Of a stretch of DNA of 64,000 nucleotides, positions 28,579-36,592 are shown piece after piece. The notes beneath the pieces were generated by a model. That model made no database searches. It was not told the DNA's origin and saw nothing but the letters and a program-made list of their open reading frames with translations. Source of the stretch: Stenotrophomonas sp. UBA2302 (GTDB taxonomy: Bacteria > Pseudomonadota > Gammaproteobacteria > Xanthomonadales > Xanthomonadaceae). The position numbers and the translations under genes were made by a program. The stretch is from contig DDVW01000074.1 of assembly GCA_002345545.1 (NCBI GenBank), positions 12,778 to 76,777 on the forward strand, read 5' to 3'. Each line of letters begins with the position of its first letter. The first letter of the stretch is position 1.

Positions 28579-30347
28579 AGGACAGCGCGAGTGGAACGAC
28601 AGGTCCGGACTTTCGAGTGACTGGGGTCACAATGCAGAACAACGTGCAAGCGGGGCATACACCAGCGGTGCAGCATCGCCTGCTGGGCGAGTTGCTGATC
28701 GACCGGCAACTGGTCGGCGCGGGCGATGTGCAGAAGGCGCTGGCCTTCCAGGCGCAGTTCGGCGGCCGGATCGGCAGCGTGCTGGTGCGGCTGGGAGCGC
28801 TGTCGGAGGACTCCCTCGTGCCGGTGCTGTCCCACCAGTTGCACATTCCGATGCTCGGCGGCGATGAATGGCCGGCCAGCGGCGAGGGCGTGCGCTCGGT
28901 GCTCAGTGGCGCCGGTTACAGCCTGGAATGGTGGCTGGACAACGGCGTGGTTGCCTGGGAGGTCGCCGAGGGCAGGGTGCTGGCCGTCGCGCGGGATCCG
29001 CTCGACCCTTCGGTAAACGAAGCACTGGACAAAGCCTTCGGCCAGACATGGACGTGGCGCCTGGCCCGGTCGCAGGAGACGGAAAGACTGATCGACATGG
29101 TCGGCAATTCCCGTTCCCGTGGCGACATGGACCTTGACGACGACGTCAGCCATTTGCGCGAACTTGCGGAGGAGGCGCCGGTCATCGAGCTGGTCAACAA
29201 CATCCTTGCCCAGGCAATGGACCAGCGCGCCTCGGACATCCATATCGAACCGGAAGAGTCGGTATTCAATGTGCGGCTGCGTACGGACGGCATCCTGCAT
29301 ACCCGCATGGTGCTGCCCGCCAGTCGCTATCCGGCCGTGGCCTCGCGGGTGAAGTTGATCTCGGGGATGGACATCGCCGAACGCCGCCTACCGCAGGACG
29401 GCCGGCTGAGCGTGCGCGTCAGCGGCCAGGAAGTGGACGTGCGCGCCTCGGCTGTGCCGGCCGTCCACGGTGAGTCGATCGTCCTGCGCCTGCTACCCAA
29501 GGAGCGGAATGATCTGAGCCTCGAGAGGTTGGGCTTCTCCCCTCGCGACCTCGCGTTGTTCCGTAGTTGGGCCGCCGAGCCGCATGGTGTGGTCCTGGTG
29601 ACAGGCCCGACGGGCTCGGGCAAATCGACCACACTCTATGCGACGCTGGAGGAAATGAATCAGCGGGACCGCAAGATCATCACCGTCGAGGATCCGGTGG
29701 AATACGAGGTAGAGGGCGTCACCCAGATCCAGGCCAACTCGGACATCGGCTATACGTTTGCGCGGGCGCTACGGGCCATACTTCGACAGGATCCGGACGT
29801 CATCATGATCGGCGAAATCCGCGACCTCGAAACGGCGGAGATTGCCGTCCAGTCGTCCTTGACCGGCCACCTCGTGCTTTCGACCTTGCATACCAACGAC
29901 GCCGTGAGCGCCTTCACGCGTCTGGTTGACATGGGCGTGGAGCCTTTCCTCATTGCGACCAGTGTACGTGCAGTCCAAGCACAGCGACTGGTGCGCCGGC
30001 TGTGTCCGCATTGCAGCAGACCGGCGGCGGTATTGCCGGTGTTCGAACACATGGTCGCCCCTCTGGCTATGGATGGTACCGATGCCTGTTGGAAGGAGGC
30101 GGTCGGATGCCCTCACTGCCAAGGCACGGGATATCGTGGACGCTTGGGCATCTATGAATTGGTGGATGTGACTCCCGAGCTCCAGGAGTTGGTCATCGCG
30201 GGAGCGACCGCCGAGAAGATGCGCAGTCTCGTCAACGTGCAGGGAGGGCGAACCTTGCGGGATGACGGCTTGCTGAAGGCGCGTGCCGGTCTGACCACCG
30301 TGGAAGAAGTCGTGCGCGTCACCGGCGGCTTGGTGTCCGATGAGTGA
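28575..30347 (+). CDS. gspE: Type II secretion ATPase GspE/XpsE
   Basis: This 590-aa cytoplasmic hexameric ATPase drives the type II pseudopilus. It has a GspE N-domain (about 35-130), Walker A GPTGSGKST with Lys350, Asp box ITVEDPVEYE, Walker B DVIMIGEIRD and His box TGHLVLSTLH. A tetracysteine zinc motif (CPHC ... CPHC) follows at about 478-515, diagnostic of GspE. The start is uncertain: 28575 overlaps the CBS gene stop, while ATG at 28632 also suits the domain. It begins an 11-gene operon in the Xanthomonas xps order. Confidence 0.95.
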   Translation: MKDSASGTTGPDFRVTGVTMQNNVQAGHTPAVQHRLLGELLIDRQLVGAGDVQKALAFQAQFGGRIGSVLVRLGALSEDSLVPVLSHQLHIPMLGGDEWPASGEGVRSVLSGAGYSLEWWLDNGVVAWEVAEGRVLAVARDPLDPSVNEALDKAFGQTWTWRLARSQETERLIDMVGNSRSRGDMDLDDDVSHLRELAEEAPVIELVNNILAQAMDQRASDIHIEPEESVFNVRLRTDGILHTRMVLPASRYPAVASRVKLISGMDIAERRLPQDGRLSVRVSGQEVDVRASAVPAVHGESIVLRLLPKERNDLSLERLGFSPRDLALFRSWAAEPHGVVLVTGPTGSGKSTTLYATLEEMNQRDRKIITVEDPVEYEVEGVTQIQANSDIGYTFARALRAILRQDPDVIMIGEIRDLETAEIAVQSSLTGHLVLSTLHTNDAVSAFTRLVDMGVEPFLIATSVRAVQAQRLVRRLCPHCSRPAAVLPVFEHMVAPLAMDGTDACWKEAVGCPHCQGTGYRGRLGIYELVDVTPELQELVIAGATAEKMRSLVNVQGGRTLRDDGLLKARAGLTTVEEVVRVTGGLVSDE

Positions 30348-31551
30348 CATGTCGCAGTATCGCTATGAAGCCTTGGATCGCAGCGGCAGCAAGCTGACCG
30401 GCGCCGTGGACGCTTCCTCTGAGGCGGATGCGGCTCGGCGTCTGGCGACCATGGGCTTGACCCCCTACTCCTTGAAGCAAATCAAGGGGGCGCGCTCGCT
30501 GTCCAGCCGGCGCAAGACCGCTTCGACGCGAGAGCTGCAGCTTGTGCTGCAGGAGTTCACCGCGCTGCTGGAAGCTGGGGTCGGGTTGGTGACCTGCCTT
30601 TCCTCTCTGGCCAAGTCCAGCCACCATCCCTCCCTGACCAATGCCTTCGCCTCTATGGAGAAGGCGGTGCGCCGGGGCGAGAGCTTCAGCACCGCGCTGC
30701 GCGAATCCAAGCTCCCCGTGCCCGAGTACTTGCATCAGTTGATGCAGGCCGGCGAAGCGACGGGACGCATGGCCGAGTCGATGCGCGGCGGTGTCCGCCA
30801 GTTCGAGTACGACCAGCGAGTACGCCAGGAAATGACCGGAGCGATGATCTACCCGGCAGTGCTGGTGCTTTCGGGCGTGGCGGCTGTCGGCATCATCTTT
30901 ATGTGGGTCGTTCCGCGCTTCGGTGGCCTGTTGACCCAGCACGGGGAGAGCATGCCCGCCCTTTCGCGTTGGGTGATCAGCACGGGGGTCTGGCTCAGCT
31001 CCCATGCCTGGTGGGTTGCCGGCGCGGTGATCACCGTCACGGCGGTAGCCCGCGCACTGTTTGGTCTCCCGGGCTTCAGGGAGAAGCTGGCCGAGACGCT
31101 TATCAAGCTGCCGGTTATTGGGGAGTGGGTGCTGGAGGCGGAAGTCGGTCGCTGGGCCAGCACCTTGGCCGCGCTGTTGGAGGGCAAGGTCGAGTTGGTG
31201 CGTGCGCTAGGGCTGTCGGCGGCGGCGGTGCGCTTCGGTTTCCTGCGCAACCGGCTTTCGGCGGTGGTCAAAGGCGTCAAAGGCGGCATGACCCTGTCGG
31301 CTGCACTGCGTGAGCACCGTGCACTCAATCCGACTGGCTATGATCTGGTGGCGGTGGGCGAGGCCAGCGGCGAATTGCCCAAGCTGTTGTCGGCGCTGGC
31401 CGGGTTGTATGAAGCGACGGGGCGCGACCGCATGAAGCGCGTCCTGCAGTTGATCGAGCCGTTGGCGATCATCCTCATCGGCGTCGTGGTCGGCGTGATC
31501 ATGACGGCCATCATTCTTGCAATCACGAGCGTAAACGATGTTCCACTTTGA
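30340..31551 (+). CDS. gspF: Type II secretion inner-membrane platform protein GspF/XpsF
   Basis: This 403-aa polytopic protein has two repeated T2SSF cytoplasmic domains (about 65-190 and 270-390), each with ALLEAGV- or ALLEGKV-type segments, and three membrane segments near 168-190, 215-240 and 375-400. It anchors GspE and the pseudopilins. It overlaps gspE by 8 bases. A second start (MSQYRYEALD, three codons later) is possible. Confidence 0.95.
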   Translation: MSDMSQYRYEALDRSGSKLTGAVDASSEADAARRLATMGLTPYSLKQIKGARSLSSRRKTASTRELQLVLQEFTALLEAGVGLVTCLSSLAKSSHHPSLTNAFASMEKAVRRGESFSTALRESKLPVPEYLHQLMQAGEATGRMAESMRGGVRQFEYDQRVRQEMTGAMIYPAVLVLSGVAAVGIIFMWVVPRFGGLLTQHGESMPALSRWVISTGVWLSSHAWWVAGAVITVTAVARALFGLPGFREKLAETLIKLPVIGEWVLEAEVGRWASTLAALLEGKVELVRALGLSAAAVRFGFLRNRLSAVVKGVKGGMTLSAALREHRALNPTGYDLVAVGEASGELPKLLSALAGLYEATGRDRMKRVLQLIEPLAIILIGVVVGVIMTAIILAITSVNDVPL

Positions 31552-31567
31552 AGATCCGGAGAAAAAG

Positions 31568-32014
31568 ATGAAGTTGCGTGGATATCGACGTGGGCGGGGG
31601 TTCACCCTGCTGGAGATGCTGGTGGTCCTGGTGATCATCGGCCTCATCGCCAGCCTGGTGGGGCCGCGCCTGTTCAGTCGGGTGGATAGTTCCAAGGTAC
31701 AGGTGGCCGAGACCCAGGCCCGATTGCTGCGTGGTGCGATCGAGACGTTCCGCTTGGAAGTAGGGCGCCTGCCGACCGCTGAGGAAGGCCTGAATGTGCT
31801 CTATACCGCACCGGCGGATGATCGTTCAAAGGCGCGCTGGCGTGGTCCCTACCTGGATGAAAAGGTCCCGGCCGATCCCTGGGGCAATCCTTACCAGTAC
31901 GCCATCCCGGGCCGCGACGGGATGCCGTTCGCCATCTATTCCTATGGAGCCGACGGCAAGACTGGCGGTGAAGGTAATGATGCCGATGTGGGCTTCCTGC
32001 CGCAGGGCCAGTAA
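31568..32014 (+). CDS. gspG: Type II secretion major pseudopilin GspG/XpsG
   Basis: This 148-aa major pseudopilin has a prepilin cleavage site after Gly11 in RRGRG/FTLLEM with Glu at +5, then a hydrophobic helix LVVLVIIGLIASLVGP. The C-terminal region PADPWGNPYQY and SYGADGKTGGEG matches the calcium-binding GspG fold. GGAG at 31558-31561 supports the start at 31568 rather than 31538, which lies in gspF. Confidence 0.96.
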   Translation: MKLRGYRRGRGFTLLEMLVVLVIIGLIASLVGPRLFSRVDSSKVQVAETQARLLRGAIETFRLEVGRLPTAEEGLNVLYTAPADDRSKARWRGPYLDEKVPADPWGNPYQYAIPGRDGMPFAIYSYGADGKTGGEGNDADVGFLPQGQ

Positions 32015-32024
32015 GGGTCCGGAA

Positions 32025-32417
32025 ATGAGAGCTCCGGACAGGGGCTTTTCGTTGCTGGAACTACTGGTCGTGCTTGCGCTGATTTCATTCATGACGGCAT
32101 TGGTCGCTCCCCGCCTGAAGAATACGGTCGATGCGATCAGTCGCAGCGGCGAGCGGGCGGATGCCGTCAGGCAACTGGAGCGGCTGCCGCTTCTGGCGCG
32201 ACGCGATGGCACCCCCCTGTCGTTCGAAAAGGGGCAGGCGCTATCCGCGTCCGGTCTTGAGCTTCCCCAAGGCTGGAGCGTCCAGGTGCTCGATCGGCTG
32301 CAGGTCGCCGCCAACGGTTACTGCGCGCCGGTGTTACTGGATGTCACCACGCCGGTGGGGAATGAGCGCTGGATGCTGGGTACACCTGATTGCAGGATTT
32401 CCGATGCGCCGCCTTGA
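32025..32417 (+). CDS. gspH: Type II secretion minor pseudopilin GspH/XpsH
   Basis: The 130-aa minor pseudopilin is cleaved after Gly7 (MRAPDRG/FSLLEL) before a hydrophobic helix LVVLALISFMTALVAP. The remainder is short for GspH but keeps a beta-rich C-terminal half. Assignment rests mainly on the prepilin motif and on its position between gspG and gspI. Confidence 0.85.
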   Translation: MRAPDRGFSLLELLVVLALISFMTALVAPRLKNTVDAISRSGERADAVRQLERLPLLARRDGTPLSFEKGQALSASGLELPQGWSVQVLDRLQVAANGYCAPVLLDVTTPVGNERWMLGTPDCRISDAPP

Positions 32418-32826
32418 GCTGTCTAGAGGCTTCTCCCTGCTGGAAGCCATCGTCGCGCTCGCCATCGTAGCCACTGCAGGGCTGGCCCTGTTCGCGGCGA
32501 TGAACCAGTCCATCCAGATGGCGCTGCGGGCGGAGAACGCACGTAAGAATGACACCGCCATGCGTAATGCGCTGGCCTGGATGGAGGTGGTGAACCCCGG
32601 GCAGACGCCCAGCGGCGAGAAGCGGCTGGGCGGGATGGTGCTCGAATGGAAATCTGAGCCTGTCGAGCCGCCGCGTGACGCGATGACCGGCTACCTGCAG
32701 GCGGGCCTGTACCAGGTGGGGCTGTATGACGTGACCGTGGATGTCCGTGGCGAGGAAGGTGTTTCTGCTTCCTTCCACCTGCGCAAGGTGGGGTACAAGC
32801 AGGTCAGGGAGCCGGCGCAGCTATGA
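32404..32826 (+). CDS. gspI: Type II secretion minor pseudopilin GspI/XpsI
   Basis: This 140-aa minor pseudopilin has cleavage after Gly in LSRG/FSLLEA and the hydrophobic segment IVALAIVATAGLALFAAMNQ. A conserved MRNALAWME-type segment follows, where GspI usually shows an AxWxAxN-like motif. It overlaps gspH by 14 bases and gspJ by 4. Confidence 0.87.
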   Translation: MRRLELSRGFSLLEAIVALAIVATAGLALFAAMNQSIQMALRAENARKNDTAMRNALAWMEVVNPGQTPSGEKRLGGMVLEWKSEPVEPPRDAMTGYLQAGLYQVGLYDVTVDVRGEEGVSASFHLRKVGYKQVREPAQL

Positions 32827-33425
32827 ATATTCACAGGATGGCTCGGTCTGGGAGGCATCAGCGGGGTTTTACCCTGCTCGAGGCGATCGTCACGTTGGTG
32901 ATCGTTTCCTTGTTGGTCACCATCTTGATGCAGGCCTTGGGCCAAGCCATGAGCCTGCGTGCTCGCCTGTTGCGTTTTGATGGCGAAAATCGCGTGGCCG
33001 GCCTGCAGGAGGCCTGGTTCCGGGAGACGGTGGCCGGCCTGCAGCGAGATATCGAAGAGCAGGGTGACGGAATACTGGGAAGCCGGGAGATGATGGAGTA
33101 CTCCACGCCTTCCCCTTTGGCTGCGCAGGGGTTTTCCGGCGTGCGCTGGTGGTTGGAGAGCGGTAGCCTCCACTATGCCGATGTAAAAGTGCCGGATGTT
33201 GTGATCATTCAGGGGCCTCTGAAGGATGCGGCCTTCTCCTACCTGGATGAAGGAGGTGCCTGGGTAGACGAATGGAAATGGAAGGACCACAAATCGCCGC
33301 CAAGAATGGTCCGCTTCACCGCCGGCACGGCGCGTGGCTCGCTGGATTGGCTGGTGCCGATCATGGCCGATGGGTTGGATCCTGAAAAGCTCAAGCTGGA
33401 TGAGGTGGGTAGCAGTGGAATTTGA
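32823..33425 (+). CDS. gspJ: Type II secretion minor pseudopilin GspJ/XpsJ
   Basis: This 200-aa minor pseudopilin has cleavage after Gly15 in HQRG/FTLLEA and a hydrophobic helix IVTLVIVSLLVTILMQAL. Length and position fit GspJ, which forms the pseudopilus tip complex with GspI and GspK. Overlaps with both neighbours imply tight coupling. Confidence 0.88.
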   Translation: MNIHRMARSGRHQRGFTLLEAIVTLVIVSLLVTILMQALGQAMSLRARLLRFDGENRVAGLQEAWFRETVAGLQRDIEEQGDGILGSREMMEYSTPSPLAAQGFSGVRWWLESGSLHYADVKVPDVVIIQGPLKDAAFSYLDEGGAWVDEWKWKDHKSPPRMVRFTAGTARGSLDWLVPIMADGLDPEKLKLDEVGSSGI

Positions 33426-34482
33426 CCGTTCACGATCGAGGGTCCGGACGGGTGGATTCATTCTTGCGGTCACGCTGTGGATTCTTGCCGGCATCACCAT
33501 TGCGGTGGCGCTGATGACCTTGTGGGCGGTTGCACAGGTACAGGATGCCCAAGTCGCGCGGGAGCAATTCGAGGATGAAGCCTCACTCTACGAGACCCGG
33601 GACACCCTGCTGTACCTGATGGCCACCCGTGAAAAAACCCTGGCCGGACAGCCCACTCGGGCACTGCGCGAAGACGAGTTGGCATACCGGCGGTTGAGTG
33701 AATTCGGAGGTCTCTCCCGCGATTCGGTTGGCGGTGAGTTGCGGCTGGATGGAAGTCCATACAGGGGGCTGGGAAGTGCCGCGTTTTCATTGCAGGACGA
33801 AGCGGGTCTTTTCGCGATGGTCTGGCCTAATTCCACTGGGTTGGACCGCTTTCTCGAACTGTATGGTGTCCGGCCAGAGCGGTGGCCGCGGCTGCGTGAT
33901 GCGTTGCTGGACTATATCGACTCCGACGACCTGACCCGAGTCAATGGCGCCGAGGCCCGCGAGTATCAACAGGAACAGCGTCGGCCACCGCCTAACCGCC
34001 GCCTGCTGGTGCCCGGCGAACTGGCATTGGTGATGGGTTGGGGTGGCCTGCCCCCGGAAAAGCTCGGTGCCATGGTCGAGCACATCACCCCTTATTACAC
34101 CGGTGGCATCAACCCCAACACCATGCCGGAGGAACTGCTCCCGCTACGCATCCCCGGCTGCCCCGAGGCATGCCGGCGGCTGGTGGAGCAACGGCGCCAG
34201 CGGCCTTTCACCTCGACCATGGATTTGCAGGCACGGCTGGCCCTGCGTGTGCCGGGAGACGACGCACTGGACTACCGCTATGTAGCGGACGATACGATGC
34301 GGATAACCCTGTGGCGGCGCACGGGCGCGGCCTGGCGGATGCATGTAAGATTGACCCCCCTTGCGGACCAGCAGGGGCCTTGGTCGATCCTGGCCGCCTA
34401 TCCTATCGCGCGTCCTTTACTCAATGAATCTGTGGAACAAACTGGCAGCCCTCTTTTTGCCGACAAGACGCCTGGTGGGTGA
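33415..34482 (+). CDS. gspK: Type II secretion pseudopilin GspK/XpsK
   Basis: This atypical large pseudopilin (about 355 aa from GTG at 33415) has its processing region in VRTGG/FILAVTLWIL and lacks the +5 Glu, as is typical for GspK. Helix-hairpin-helix-like and saposin-like segments occur in the middle (LLDYIDSDDLTRVNG, GINPNTMPEELLPL). GAGGTGG at 33402-33408 supports the GTG start inside the end of gspJ. The 3' end overlaps gspL by 59 bases. Confidence 0.87.
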   Translation: MEFDRSRSRVRTGGFILAVTLWILAGITIAVALMTLWAVAQVQDAQVAREQFEDEASLYETRDTLLYLMATREKTLAGQPTRALREDELAYRRLSEFGGLSRDSVGGELRLDGSPYRGLGSAAFSLQDEAGLFAMVWPNSTGLDRFLELYGVRPERWPRLRDALLDYIDSDDLTRVNGAEAREYQQEQRRPPPNRRLLVPGELALVMGWGGLPPEKLGAMVEHITPYYTGGINPNTMPEELLPLRIPGCPEACRRLVEQRRQRPFTSTMDLQARLALRVPGDDALDYRYVADDTMRITLWRRTGAAWRMHVRLTPLADQQGPWSILAAYPIARPLLNESVEQTGSPLFADKTPGG

Positions 34483-35497
34483 CGCCGAGGGAGAGGTGTT
34501 GCGTGGCGGCCCGTTCGGTGGCCGGCAAGGCGTGGTAGGTCGGGGTGAGTGCCAATACCGGCGTGAAGATCTGCACCAATTCCCTGCGCGCAAACGCATG
34601 CAGGCGGGCAAGCTGGCGATGATCCGGTACAAACCCTCTCCTTCCGCACTTTCCTATATGGCGTGGACAGGGAGCATTGCGCATTTCTGGTTCTGGACGG
34701 CGCCCGAGGCCGAAGAGCCGGCAGGCGAGCGAAGCTGGATTCCGGAGAGCCTTTTGCTGGAGCCACCAGTTGCCGGTGGTGTGCGGTTGCTGGAACTTTC
34801 CCGGGGCTACGAAGCGCAGTACTGGCACGACGGTGTGCTCGTCAGCAGCCAATGGTGGGGGCAGATGCCCGGTGCCGAGGCATGGATGCGTTTTGTGCGC
34901 TCCACCGGGCTGGACCCGGCTGCTTTGCAGGAGGTACCGCAGCCTATCCATCTGCCCTGGTCGAACCGGCCGTGGGGTGAAACCAGTTGGGCACAGCGTC
35001 TGGCAGGTCTGTTCGACGAAAGGTTCGCGTGGTTGCTGCTTTTTGCTGCGTTGGCGGCAGGACTGGGCTGGCAGCTTTTTTCGTTGCTACGCTGGCAAAT
35101 GGCAGGTGATCAGCTGTCCATCCGCGTAGAGCACATGCGTGGGGAAGTGGGGCCTCTTCTTGCCGCAAGGGAGCAGGCCGAGCAGGCGCAAGCCGAATTG
35201 CTGCATCTGAGTGCCTTGCGTACATCCAATGACGACTACCTGCTGATGGCTGATATCGCGTCTCACCTGCCCGAAGGCAGTACGTTGCTGAATTGGCGGC
35301 GTGAGGCCAACAAGCTTCAGGCTACGGTACGTAGCAGCGAAGCCGATCCCCGCGCTTTCGTCGTTGCTTTTGACGCAGATCCGCGCCTGTCTGGTGTCGC
35401 AGTAAGGCCGCTAGCCGATGGCGTGATGCAGCTTGCGTTCGATCTGCCTGCGGGTGGGGATATTGTCGCTGATACGCAGGAGCGTGGTCATGAGTGA
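34424..35497 (+). CDS. gspL: Type II secretion assembly protein GspL/XpsL
   Basis: The 357-aa bitopic protein has a cytoplasmic actin-like N-terminal region (about 1-200), one transmembrane helix (about 206-228, WLLLFAALAAGLGWQLFSLL), a helical segment and a periplasmic ferredoxin-like C-terminal part. GspL couples GspE to GspM and the platform. The start at 34424 (MNLWNKLAALFLP) lies in the end of gspK. Confidence 0.83.
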   Translation: MNLWNKLAALFLPTRRLVGDAEGEVLRGGPFGGRQGVVGRGECQYRREDLHQFPARKRMQAGKLAMIRYKPSPSALSYMAWTGSIAHFWFWTAPEAEEPAGERSWIPESLLLEPPVAGGVRLLELSRGYEAQYWHDGVLVSSQWWGQMPGAEAWMRFVRSTGLDPAALQEVPQPIHLPWSNRPWGETSWAQRLAGLFDERFAWLLLFAALAAGLGWQLFSLLRWQMAGDQLSIRVEHMRGEVGPLLAAREQAEQAQAELLHLSALRTSNDDYLLMADIASHLPEGSTLLNWRREANKLQATVRSSEADPRAFVVAFDADPRLSGVAVRPLADGVMQLAFDLPAGGDIVADTQERGHE

Positions 35498-36140
35498 CCT
35501 GCGCCGGTGGCATCAATTGCGCAATGAATGGCGTACCAGCCCGCGGCTGCGCTACGGCGCCCTGGTGATCGTGGCCATCCTTGGTGTGCAGGGACTGTTC
35601 ATGCTGTCCGATCAGGTGCACAAACGAATGGTTGGCCATGCAGATGACATGGAGATGCTTGCCCGCCTGGAAGGCATGCGCAAGGAGAGCTGGTGGCCGG
35701 AGCGTGCGGGCAAAACGACTGAACTCCTCGCGGCGGTTGTTGAAAGAATTCCGGAAGTTGCCGGTAAAGGCATGGCGCAGGCTGAATCGCAGGCGTGGCT
35801 TACTCGCCTGGCGGCCGAGCAACAGCTGGGTGATCCCAAGGTGAAGGTGGAGGACACCGTCGATGTAGACGGCTACCCCGACATGTGGCAGGTGGTTTCG
35901 CGCCTGGAGGGCGCGCTGCCCAACCGTGGCCATGAAGCTTTCATGCGCGCGCTGGCCGAGGCGCTGCCGTGGGTGCAGGTGGAGCGTATTGAAATCGCTG
36001 AAGGCGACGCGCCGCGCGTAGTGGTGACGTTCCGCAGCTATTACCGGAAGGCCGTGGCCGTCACCGGCGCATCGCCGCAGGCGCCTGATGCGCGCAACGA
36101 TGCTCCCATCCATCCTGATGCTGCGGTTCTGGCCCGATGA
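35490..36140 (+). CDS. gspM: Type II secretion protein GspM/XpsM
   Basis: The 216-aa protein has a short cytoplasmic N-terminus, one transmembrane helix (about 19-37) and a periplasmic domain. This fits GspM, the partner of GspL. Sequence conservation is low in this family, so position between gspL and gspN is the main support. It overlaps gspL by 8 bases and gspN by 4. Confidence 0.8.
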   Translation: MSDLRRWHQLRNEWRTSPRLRYGALVIVAILGVQGLFMLSDQVHKRMVGHADDMEMLARLEGMRKESWWPERAGKTTELLAAVVERIPEVAGKGMAQAESQAWLTRLAAEQQLGDPKVKVEDTVDVDGYPDMWQVVSRLEGALPNRGHEAFMRALAEALPWVQVERIEIAEGDAPRVVVTFRSYYRKAVAVTGASPQAPDARNDAPIHPDAAVLAR

Positions 36141-36592
36141 AAATCCACCTGCGCAACGCTGTCCTCATCATCCTGGCCCTGCTGCTGGGCGGGTTGTCCA
36201 GCTATTGGTTCGGTGCCTCACCGGCCGCGGTGCTGGCGCCGGAGCCCCCGGCGCAGGCGTGGCGCGACGGTTGGAGCGCAGATGATGATCTGCTCGCCGC
36301 CAGCGTGGCTTGGCAGGAACGCGCGCCTTGGGGGGCGCCGCCGGCGGTCGCGGCTGAGGGGGCGCCAGCGCCCCCGCCGCCCTCGGTGCCGGTGGGTGTG
36401 TCCAAGGAGGGGCGGAACTACACCGCCATCTTCCAGGTAAATGGCAGTGGCGTGATCCGTCTTGGTGCCGGCGGGCGTCTACCCGATGGTGGCCATGTGC
36501 TGCAGGTGAGCGGTCGTCGTGTGGTCTGGCTGGATGCCGACGGTGAGCGGCGGCAGCGTGAGATATTCAACGAATTCCAGGGTGGACAATGA
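36137..36592 (+). CDS. gspN: Type II secretion GspC/XpsN-like bitopic protein
   Basis: This 151-aa protein has an N-terminal membrane anchor (about 7-25), a Pro/Ala-rich linker (about 70-93) and a small beta domain (YTAIFQVNGSGVIRLGAGG ...) like the homology region of GspC. In Xanthomonas XpsN takes the GspC-like role of linking the inner-membrane platform to secretin D; this copy lacks any PDZ domain. It overlaps gspM and the first gspD start by 4 bases. Confidence 0.75.
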   Translation: MKIHLRNAVLIILALLLGGLSSYWFGASPAAVLAPEPPAQAWRDGWSADDDLLAASVAWQERAPWGAPPAVAAEGAPAPPPPSVPVGVSKEGRNYTAIFQVNGSGVIRLGAGGRLPDGGHVLQVSGRRVVWLDADGERRQREIFNEFQGGQ

